From the NCBI GenBank assembly GCA_937901025.1, contig CALCGR010000088.1, positions 1 through 8,197 on the forward strand: a stretch of 8,197 nt of DNA. The letters are read 5' to 3'. Made by a program: the position numbers and the translations under genes. Shown here in pieces: positions 1-5,446 of the stretch. This DNA comes from an uncultured Bacteroidales bacterium. Lineage in GTDB: Bacteria > Bacteroidota > Bacteroidia > Bacteroidales > Paludibacteraceae. Numbering within the stretch: position 1 is the first letter of the stretch; each line of letters opens with the position of its first letter. A model generated the notes under the pieces. That model made no database searches. It worked only from the letters and a program-made list of their open reading frames with translations, and was not told where the DNA came from.

Positions 1-88
1 TGATTTGCTGCGCGACCTTCCGCACAAACTTCACAAGCGTCCTCGCCACAAATCAGAACAAGAAGAAACAGAAGAAAACCCGAAATAA
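1..88 (+). CDS. C-terminal end of an unidentified plus-strand gene (5' partial)
   Basis: An open frame enters from the left edge (first full codon at 2) and ends at TAA 86-88, giving 28 visible residues. They are strongly charged: a basic stretch with LPHKLHKRPRHK, then an acidic Glu-rich end with EQEETEENPK. Such a tail is typical of a disordered C-terminus and gives no family identity. A perfect terminator hairpin begins 18 bp after the stop, and the next gene (galE) converges from the other side. That arrangement is what supports this as a real gene end; the opposite strand here holds no credible coding frame. The function is unknown, and the fragment is too short to exclude a chance frame. 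Confidence 0.5.
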   Translation, partial: DLLRDLPHKLHKRPRHKSEQEETEENPK

Positions 89-106
89 CCTATTCCATCT
101 TCAATC

Positions 107-145
107 AAAACTACACAAAAGGGACAGACCCTTTTGTGTAGTTTT
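107..145. terminator. Bidirectional intrinsic terminator between convergent genes
   Basis: A perfect 17-bp inverted repeat (arms 107-123 and 129-145) encloses a five-base loop ACAGA. The inner stem is GGG/CCC and the outer stem is A/T-rich, with four A at the left end and a run of five T at 142-146 on the right. Read on the plus strand it ends in TTTTTCCTT, and read on the minus strand it ends in TTTTGATTG, so it can work both ways. It lies 18 bp after the plus-strand stop at 88 and about 105 bp after the galE stop on the minus strand, so it probably ends both transcripts. Confidence 0.88.
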
Positions 146-179
146 TCCTTCAATGGCGCATCGAGGCGACGGATTCAGC

Positions 180-234
180 CTACCCAAGAACAACCCAAGA
201 ATATCCCAACAATAACCCAAGAAGAACCCGAGAC
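180..234. repeat. Five-copy 11-bp imperfect tandem repeat downstream of galE
   Basis: Five consecutive 11-bp units occupy 180-190, 191-201, 202-212, 213-223 and 224-234. On the plus strand the consensus is roughly NAACCCAAGAA; every unit keeps the central CCC. Units 1, 2 and 4 are nearly identical, unit 3 has two or three changes and unit 5 (GAACCCGAGAC) is the most diverged. The array lies between the galE stop and the terminator, so it falls in the 3' untranslated part of the galE transcript. The period is not a multiple of three, and I see no start codon or other sign that it is translated. It could be a small minisatellite. Confidence 0.8.
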
Positions 235-249
235 AGAAAGGATTGAGGA

Positions 250-1269
250 TTAGAGTCTCTGCTGCCAGTTCCAGGCGGAGCGGAGGACATCGAGGATGGG
301 CGTGTCGGCCTTCCAGCCCAACACAGTATTCGCCTTATCGGCTTTCGCCCACACTTGTTCAATATCCCCTTCCCGACGGCCGACAATCTCGTAATTGAGT
401 TTGACACCGGTAGCCTTCTCAAAGTCGCGGATGATCTCCAAGACCGATAATCCCCTACCCGTTCCAAGGTTGAAGACCTCCACTTGGTCCCTGTCCTTGA
501 CATTAAGCATACGGTCAATCGCTTTCACGTGCGCCTTAGCCAAATCCACTACATAGATATAATCTCTTATACACGACCCGTCGGGCGTGTTATAATCGTT
601 ACCAAACACCCTGAGTTTCTCTCTTATCCCCGCAGCCGTCTGCGTCACAAATGGCAACAGGTTATTCGGTACCCCGTTCGGCAACTCACCAATCAGTGCC
701 GTCGGATGAGCCCCTATCGGATTGAAATATCGCAATATCACCGCATTCAGGTCCTTATGCGCGTGCGCCTGATCATTGATGATATCCTCATTAATCTGCT
801 TCGTATTCCCGTAGGGCGACAACGCTTTCTTAATCGGTGCCGTCTCATCCACGGGCAAATGCTCCTTATCCGGCTGACCATAGACCGTACACGAGGACGA
901 GAAAACGATGTTATTGACCCCATGCACCTGCATGATATCCAGCAGGTTAATCAGCGACCCAAGGTTATTATTGTAGTACATCAGCGGTTTCTCCACACTC
1001 TCCCCTACCGCCTTACTCGCTGCGAAATGGATCACACCTACGATATCGGGATAACGCTCAAAGACCGCATTGAAGTTCTTATAATCCAAACAGTCCACGT
1101 TCTCAAAGTCCGGTTTGATACCCGTGATCTGCTCAATCCCCTGCAGCACCCCTATATTCGAGTTACTCAGGTTATCTACAATCGTTACTTGGTAGCCCGC
1201 TTGTTGAAGCTCCACTACCGTATGGGAACCAATATACCCCGTTCCGCCGGTGACTAAGATCCTACTCAT
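250..1269 (-). CDS. galE: UDP-glucose 4-epimerase GalE
   Basis: This cytosolic short-chain dehydrogenase/reductase of 339 residues interconverts UDP-glucose and UDP-galactose using tightly bound NAD, in the Leloir pathway and in supply of sugars for surface glycans. The N-terminal Rossmann motif GGTGYIGSH is at residues 8-16. HFAASKAVGES (81-91) and the FSSS segment (123-126) carry the usual NAD- and substrate-facing residues. The catalytic pair is Tyr153 and Lys157 in SPYGNTK. YFNPIGAHP (181-189), RDYIYVVDLA (235-244) and GRREGDIEQVWA (298-309) are typical of the C-terminal sugar-nucleotide lobe. Length is normal for the family (about 340). The ATG lies one base after the stop of the nucleotidyltransferase gene, so the two are almost certainly coupled. 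It is the last gene before the terminator. Whether it also accepts UDP-GlcNAc cannot be judged from motifs alone. Confidence 0.96.
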   Translation of the reverse strand: MSRILVTGGTGYIGSHTVVELQQAGYQVTIVDNLSNSNIGVLQGIEQITGIKPDFENVDCLDYKNFNAVFERYPDIVGVIHFAASKAVGESVEKPLMYYNNNLGSLINLLDIMQVHGVNNIVFSSSCTVYGQPDKEHLPVDETAPIKKALSPYGNTKQINEDIINDQAHAHKDLNAVILRYFNPIGAHPTALIGELPNGVPNNLLPFVTQTAAGIREKLRVFGNDYNTPDGSCIRDYIYVVDLAKAHVKAIDRMLNVKDRDQVEVFNLGTGRGLSVLEIIRDFEKATGVKLNYEIVGRREGDIEQVWAKADKANTVLGWKADTPILDVLRSAWNWQQRL

Positions 1270-1270
1270 A

Positions 1271-2173
1271 TTAAAACAGTTTACTCGGATAAATACCCTT
1301 ATGTATCAGTTCGTTAATCTTCATGATGACCTGCGGTTTGTCCTCCGCGTACGTCACCCCAAACCAATGCGACGGCGTATCTAACACCTTGCACGTCGCC
1401 TTGCCCGTACGAATGAGCTCATTGACCATCGTCGGGATATAAAACTCCGACTTCATCTCCGTGCCTCTCTCGTCCAAGAAACGCTTAAAGCCCTCCTCCG
1501 AATACTTGAAATACTCCGGCGTAAAGCCCCATATATTCATACTTACCGGCTCATCCTTCGGAATCTGCACATCGTTCCCCTCTTCGTCCTTATAGACAAT
1601 CACGTTCCCTACTTCCTCTATATTGATGCACTCTACCACATCCGTCAGCAAACCGTTCTTATCCGTCTGACAACGGCCGCGGTTCACCGTTCCGTTCTCA
1701 CTCAGCGTGTTCTGAATTCGGTAACCTACCATGCAATACTGCCCCTGCGTCCCTTCCACTTGCATCAAGTAATCCGCTAAGATCTTAAACGACTCCTGTC
1801 CGTAGAAATCGTCCGCATTGATGACCGCAAACGGTTCGCGAATAATATCCTTGGCCATCAGCACCGCGTGGTTCGTTCCCCAAGGTTTCGTGCGGCCTTC
1901 GGGTACATTATACCCCTCCGGCAATGTCTCCAACGCCTGGAAACATACCTCGCAAGGGATCTTGTTCTCGTACTTCGACAAAACCACCTTACGGAAGTCT
2001 TCTTCAAAGTCCTTGCGTATCACAAAAACGACCTTTCCGAAGCCTCCGCGCATAGCGTCATATACGCTGTAATCCATAATCGTCTCCCCACTCGGACCAA
2101 TACTGTCCAACTGCTTCAATCCTCCGTAACGGCTACCCATACCGGCAGCCAAAATAAATAATGTTGGTTTCAT
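1271..2173 (-). CDS. Sugar-phosphate nucleotidyltransferase, possibly UDP-glucose pyrophosphorylase-like
   Basis: A 300-residue cytosolic protein of the NTP-transferase (GT-A-like) fold, which joins an NTP to a sugar 1-phosphate and releases pyrophosphate. The nucleotide-binding signature is at residues 9-20 (AAGMGSRYGGLK), with Lys20 the expected phosphate-contacting residue. KPWGTNHAVL (96-105) and INADDFYG (118-125) follow, the latter probably supplying the metal-binding Asp. SMNIWGF (211-217) and EFYIP (243-247) fit the sugar-binding half. The specificity is not obvious from motifs; it is not a classical GalU, RmlA or GlmU. Its position one base before galE makes UTP:glucose-1-phosphate activity a reasonable inference, since the product would be the GalE substrate. 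The ATG at 2173 lies 19 bp after the yitT-like stop. I see no promoter in that gap. Confidence 0.85.
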   Translation of the reverse strand: MKPTLFILAAGMGSRYGGLKQLDSIGPSGETIMDYSVYDAMRGGFGKVVFVIRKDFEEDFRKVVLSKYENKIPCEVCFQALETLPEGYNVPEGRTKPWGTNHAVLMAKDIIREPFAVINADDFYGQESFKILADYLMQVEGTQGQYCMVGYRIQNTLSENGTVNRGRCQTDKNGLLTDVVECINIEEVGNVIVYKDEEGNDVQIPKDEPVSMNIWGFTPEYFKYSEEGFKRFLDERGTEMKSEFYIPTMVNELIRTGKATCKVLDTPSHWFGVTYAEDKPQVIMKINELIHKGIYPSKLF

Positions 2174-2178
2174 TGTTG

Positions 2179-2202
2179 TTAATCTATAATGTTTAATCTA
2201 TA
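2179..2202. repeat. 10-bp direct repeat at the yitT-like / nucleotidyltransferase junction
   Basis: TTAATCTATA (plus strand) occurs at 2179-2188 and again at 2193-2202, four bases apart. On the minus strand each copy reads TATAGATTAA. The upstream copy contains the TAA stop of the YitT-like gene and the other fills most of the short gap before the next ATG. It may be a small duplication or a chance A/T-rich match. Confidence 0.6.
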
Positions 2203-3425
2203 TGTATATTGTGTTGCTTATACCAATCGTCTCTGCGCCTAATGAAATCCGGATGACGAGCCTCCCAGTCCAACCTTCTCTCCCTGGCTTGCGGATTCTT
2301 CAACTCGTACTCCATCTGCTTTCTCACAAAGTAATCGTGCCGCTTCTGATAATACGCATCCCGTCGTTGCTGGAACTTCGTACGGTGAACAAACCATAGT
2401 CCGTTCATCTCCGAACAGTTACCCGCCGTCATAAACACTTGGAACTTCTTCTCATTGAGGAACTTACAAAGTTTCGCGTACTCGTCCGGCGTCAACAGCG
2501 TCTGTATCTCTATCTGTTTCTGACCCGAATAACCGCCAATCACTTCGTACATCGAACAGCCCCTCACCAAATCGTCAATGATATATTTCCGTATCACCTC
2601 GTAATCCGGCGAGATGATACATACCCGCTTGCGCTTGTTTAAGGACGCCGTGAAGTAATCGATCACCAGCCCGTTAAACCACGTACCGATCAGACCAATC
2701 ACCACCATCCTAAAATCGTTGATGGCAAAGGCCGATAAGCAAATCATCGCACCGCCAATCGCTACCGACGCACCTATATCGAAATGCAAATACTTATTGA
2801 TAATCTTTCCTAAGATGTCGAGTCCGCCCGTCGAGGCATTCATCCGGAACTCAAACGCCTGACAGATGGACAGCAACATTACGAAACAAATCAGGTCGAA
2901 CCATACATCCCCCATCCCTAATCCGGCACTCATCACCGAGTCCCTCACTTGCTCCAACACGTGACCCGCACGATCTAAGATATATGGATTACCATTTGCG
3001 TCCAACACCGTCTGACCTAACTGTAACTGCTCCAATAACTCCGGATCGGGATTGGCAAAGATACGATGCGTCAAGTTCGTGTACGGATACACACGATCCC
3101 ATATCTGAATCAGCGGGCCTAAGATCATCGCCGTATACACCGTCTTAAACCCAAACTCATTCCCAATCAAGATAAACGCTAAAATCAACAGAAAAGCATT
3201 GATGCCCATCACGATGAAGGATAACGAATCCGCATTACCCCCGATCGCGGTATTAATCACAATACTCAAACCCGAGATTGAACCTACAATCAGGTGACTG
3301 GGCATCAAAAAATAATAAACCGCGGCAGCTCCAATGATCATACCGATGGTCATTCCGACGAGTTCAAACCAGAATTTCTTCGTCTGAATAGCAGTCAACA
3401 ACTCTGCCAATAGTTTCTTAATCAT
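2193..3425 (-). CDS. YitT family membrane protein with DUF2179 domain and extended charged C-terminus
   Basis: A 410-residue inner-membrane protein. The start chosen is the ATG at 3425, which overlaps the aspartokinase stop as ATGA; a longer frame further upstream lies within the aspartokinase gene and gives a polar, unlikely N-terminus. Hydrophobic segments lie near residues 20-41, 43-61, 68-88, 95-110, 172-191, 215-235 and 238-257. The YitT-typical NASTGGLDILGKI is at 197-209. A DUF2179 domain covers roughly 266-341, from KRVCIISPDY to FMTAGNCSEMNG. Two regions are extra compared with the usual protein of about 280-290 residues: a polar insert at about 111-165 between membrane segments, and a tail at about 350-410 rich in Arg, Tyr and Trp. 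Family members are poorly characterised and often called putative transporters; no substrate can be assigned here. Confidence 0.9.
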   Translation of the reverse strand: MIKKLLAELLTAIQTKKFWFELVGMTIGMIIGAAAVYYFLMPSHLIVGSISGLSIVINTAIGGNADSLSFIVMGINAFLLILAFILIGNEFGFKTVYTAMILGPLIQIWDRVYPYTNLTHRIFANPDPELLEQLQLGQTVLDANGNPYILDRAGHVLEQVRDSVMSAGLGMGDVWFDLICFVMLLSICQAFEFRMNASTGGLDILGKIINKYLHFDIGASVAIGGAMICLSAFAINDFRMVVIGLIGTWFNGLVIDYFTASLNKRKRVCIISPDYEVIRKYIIDDLVRGCSMYEVIGGYSGQKQIEIQTLLTPDEYAKLCKFLNEKKFQVFMTAGNCSEMNGLWFVHRTKFQQRRDAYYQKRHDYFVRKQMEYELKNPQARERRLDWEARHPDFIRRRDDWYKQHNIHID

Positions 3426-4159
3426 GATATTACGGTTCCCGGTAACTCCGGATGGATAAACGACCGTATATATAACGGAATCTTCTTCTCCCTGAGCGGA
3501 CTCACCGTCTCCGGGTGAATCACTTGTGCTCCGTGCTCCGCCATCGCTTGCGCCTGCTCGTACGAGATACAAGGAAGCAATACCGCCTCCTTCACTTTCC
3601 TCGGATCGGCACTATATATCCCCGCTACGTCTTTCCATAGCGTCACCGATTCTGCTCCTAACACATTCGCTAAGATAGCCGCAGAATAGTCAGACCCTTC
3701 GCGACCTAAGGTCGTGCGTCGACCATCCGCTGTCCCGCCGATAAACCCTTGCGCCACATAGATATGCGCCGGATGGGCTTGCATAAACGATGCGACGAGT
3801 TTTTTTGTTTCTTGGAGATCTACCTTCGCATGGCGGAACGTGGTATCCGTACGCATGAGTTGCGTCATGTCCAACCACTGATTGTGAATGCCTACGTGGT
3901 TCAAGTAAGCACTGATGAAACGCGAGGATTGTAACTCGCCCGTACTCACCACTTGGTCGTAGAGCTCGTCGTATGCCTCGCCTTCGTAGCAGTCGTCCGC
4001 ACACAGCGCCTGCGTAAAGACCTCCAACTCGTTGGTTGTCTTACCCATCGCCGATACAACGATCACCAGGTCGTCCGACTCTTGCCTTACGATCTCAGCT
4101 AGGTTATGAATGCGCTCCGCATTCTTCACCGACGCACCACCAAACTTATAGATTTTCAT
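3422..4159 (-). CDS. Aspartokinase consisting of the catalytic domain only (no ACT domains)
   Basis: Aspartokinase phosphorylates L-aspartate with ATP, the first step towards lysine, diaminopimelate, threonine and methionine. The amino-acid-kinase fold is clear: KFGGASV at residues 5-11, VVSAMGKTTN at 34-43, STGELQSSRF at 72-81 with the expected catalytic Glu75, TLGREGSDYSAA at 150-161 with Asp157, and TLWKDVAGIYSADPR at 173-187. The kinase domain closes normally with HPETVSPLREKKIPLYIRSF and the protein stops at residue 245, just where the two ACT regulatory domains would begin. Usual aspartokinases have about 400-450 residues. The following DNA codes the YitT-like protein in another frame, so no ACT remnant follows. 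The start overlaps the ribH end by 14 nt and the stop overlaps the next ATG by 4 nt. Without ACT domains, feedback inhibition by lysine or threonine is not expected; this is inference. Confidence 0.9.
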   Translation of the reverse strand: MKIYKFGGASVKNAERIHNLAEIVRQESDDLVIVVSAMGKTTNELEVFTQALCADDCYEGEAYDELYDQVVSTGELQSSRFISAYLNHVGIHNQWLDMTQLMRTDTTFRHAKVDLQETKKLVASFMQAHPAHIYVAQGFIGGTADGRRTTLGREGSDYSAAILANVLGAESVTLWKDVAGIYSADPRKVKEAVLLPCISYEQAQAMAEHGAQVIHPETVSPLREKKIPLYIRSFIHPELPGTVIS

Positions 4160-4637
4160 GTCTTATATTCGCCATTCGTATGGCGGTTACGGCTCCCTCT
4201 ACGCCTTTATTCCCGAGCTTGCCTCCGGCGCGGTCTAACGCCTGCTGCTTATTCAGCGTCGTCAGTACCGAGAACACGACCGGTACCCCGCTCGTCGCAT
4301 TCAGCAGCGTCATGCCCTCCGTCACGCTCTGACATACGTAGTCGAAATGCGGCGTCTCGCCTTGGATCACGCAACCGATGATAATCACCGCATCCGGCTT
4401 CTCAGCCTCGATCACGTGCTTCGCTCCGTACGTCAACTCCACCGTTCCCGGCACGTGCGTGAGATAGATATTCTCTCGCTTCGCCCCGTGCTTGAGCAAC
4501 GTATCCATCGCGCCTTGCGCCAAAGCATACGTGATGTCTTGGTTCCAGTCGGCTACGATGATTGCGTACCGTTGCCCCGCCACCTTTTCGGCGCAGGGCA
4601 ACTGATTGGGATCGTATTGGGATAAATCCGTGGTCAT
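4146..4637 (-). CDS. ribH: 6,7-dimethyl-8-ribityllumazine synthase (riboflavin synthase beta chain)
   Basis: RibH condenses 5-amino-6-ribitylaminouracil with 3,4-dihydroxy-2-butanone 4-phosphate to give the lumazine precursor of riboflavin, in the cytosol, normally as pentamers or 60-mer shells. The 163-residue length is usual. Conserved parts are VADWNQDIT (28-36, substrate-ring contact, with Trp where many members have Phe), HVPGTVELTYGAK (61-73), GCVIQGETPHFDYV (88-101) with the catalytic His97, FSVLTTLNKQQALDRAGG (122-139) with Arg136 as the likely phosphate ligand, and NKGVEGA (143-149). The ATG shares one base with the stop of the preceding TPR gene (TAATG), and the 3' end overlaps the aspartokinase start by 14 nt. 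No FMN riboswitch is visible and no other rib genes are in the window. Confidence 0.96.
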   Translation of the reverse strand: MTTDLSQYDPNQLPCAEKVAGQRYAIIVADWNQDITYALAQGAMDTLLKHGAKRENIYLTHVPGTVELTYGAKHVIEAEKPDAVIIIGCVIQGETPHFDYVCQSVTEGMTLLNATSGVPVVFSVLTTLNKQQALDRAGGKLGNKGVEGAVTAIRMANIRHENL

Positions 4638-5314
4638 TACTCAGCAATAGCAATGTACTTGTCGATATCCTGCGCCTCTTGCGCCATCGGATAATCGGCT
4701 TTGATAGCGGCAAAAGCACTCTTAGCGGCTTTCTTGTTGCCCATCTCTAAATAGGCGATACCCGCTTTCTTGAGCGCCATTGGAGCAATCATTGCATTTC
4801 CGGACTTAGCGGCAGCCTTGAAGGCCTTCACCGCCTTGCCGTATTCGCCCAGCTCTACGTACGTGTCGCCTAAGAGTTGCGCAGCCGCCGGAGCAATCGT
4901 CAGGTCCTTCGCACTGAATTTTTTCAGGTACTTAGCAGCCTCTTCGTACTCCCCTAATTGGTAGTTGCAGATGCCGGCATACAGCGCTGCGAGTTTACCC
5001 GGCTGATAGCAACGGTAGTTAGCAGCCACCTCGGCAAAACCGATGCAATCGGCTTCGTCGCCGTTGAGAGCTTTCGTGTAGTCGCCTTGCAGGAAGTAAG
5101 CCTCCGCCTTCGCGTTCTCGTTCGAGGCCTCGAGGGCTCTAGGCTTAATCACGTAACGACTCAGCATCACTACGCCGCATACTACGATAATCACGCCTAA
5201 CAGAATCCATTCCAGGATCTTCTCATTCTTTTCGAACCATAGACTGGCAGTATTCAGGGCCTCGCCCACGTTTTGCAACTGCTCATCTTCTTTTTTAAAG
5301 TTTTTCTTTGCCAT
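4637..5314 (-). CDS. Membrane-anchored tetratricopeptide repeat protein
   Basis: A 225-residue protein with a short charged cytosolic N-terminus (1-31), one membrane segment at about 33-52 (ILEWILLGVIIVVCGVVM) and a C-terminal helical region of TPR type. Recognisable repeats are at about 108-131 (LAALYAGICNYQLGEYEEAAKYL), 143-169 (AAAQLLGDTYVELGEYGKAVKAF) and 180-206 (ALKKAGIAYLEMGNKKAAKSAF). An Ala-rich segment at 67-83 may be another, degenerate repeat. The topology resembles the YfgM/TPR_21 group, which helps secreted proteins at the membrane, but that is only an analogy. TPR proteins bind other proteins, and no partner can be named. It is the first gene after the promoter at 5362-5393 and its stop overlaps the ribH start by one base. 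Confidence 0.88.
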   Translation of the reverse strand: MAKKNFKKEDEQLQNVGEALNTASLWFEKNEKILEWILLGVIIVVCGVVMLSRYVIKPRALEASNENAKAEAYFLQGDYTKALNGDEADCIGFAEVAANYRCYQPGKLAALYAGICNYQLGEYEEAAKYLKKFSAKDLTIAPAAAQLLGDTYVELGEYGKAVKAFKAAAKSGNAMIAPMALKKAGIAYLEMGNKKAAKSAFAAIKADYPMAQEAQDIDKYIAIAE

Positions 5315-5361
5315 AATTGTATAGTTTTAAATTATTTTACGGTCTTTTTCAAAAAACGCTG

Positions 5362-5393
5362 CAAAGATACGGATTTTTTTTGATATATGCAAA
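5362..5393 (-). promoter_or_regulatory. Bacteroidota-type promoter for the TPR-ribH-aspartokinase-yitT-galE group
   Basis: On the minus strand a -33 box TTTG (5393-5390) is followed after 20 bp by a -7 box TATCTTTG (5369-5362), a full match to the Bacteroidota consensus TAnnTTTG. Transcription would start near 5355, leaving an A/T-rich leader of about 40 nt before the ATG at 5314 and no visible Shine-Dalgarno sequence. The 132-bp gap 5315-5446 is the only sizeable intergenic space within the minus-strand gene series. I found no convincing terminator for the vanX-like gene in it, so read-through from upstream is possible. Confidence 0.85.
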
Positions 5394-5403
5394 TAAATTT
5401 GCA
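5388..5403. promoter_or_regulatory. 16-bp palindrome over the -33 box, possible operator
   Basis: TGCAAAT (5388-5394) and ATTTGCA (5397-5403) form a perfect inverted repeat with a two-base spacer. The -33 TTTG box of the promoter is inside the arm nearer the gene. A protein bound here would compete with RNA polymerase. A/T-rich palindromes also arise by chance in such regions, and no regulator gene is nearby, so the role is inferred only from position and symmetry. Confidence 0.4.
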
Positions 5404-5446
5404 AAATTTTAGAAAAACACACCGCGAAAAAAAACACCACCTACCC

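Noticed and set aside
180..518. Minus-strand frame covering the galE end and the 11-bp repeats
   Set aside because: It overlaps galE in another frame and has a Ser/Arg-rich, shadow-like composition. The repeats in its last part are better explained as non-coding.
484..1257. Plus-strand open frame of 257 codons opposite galE
   Set aside because: It lies antisense to conserved galE and its translation has no recognisable domain.
3422..3430. Recent frameshift cutting ACT domains from the aspartokinase
   Set aside because: No ACT-like sequence is found in any frame after the stop; the DNA there codes the intact YitT-like protein.
3426..3572. Upstream extension of the YitT-like protein by 49 residues
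   Set aside because: The extension lies inside the aspartokinase gene and codes a polar, low-complexity stretch. The ATGA start at 3425 gives a normal N-terminus.
5330..5361. Hairpin or riboswitch in the leader before the TPR-ribH group
   Set aside because: The only pairing is a short A/T stem with almost no loop, and no conserved FMN riboswitch elements are present.
5410..5446. Terminator after the vanX-like gene
   Set aside because: There are T runs on the minus strand but no stable stem that I could pair, so I do not call one.
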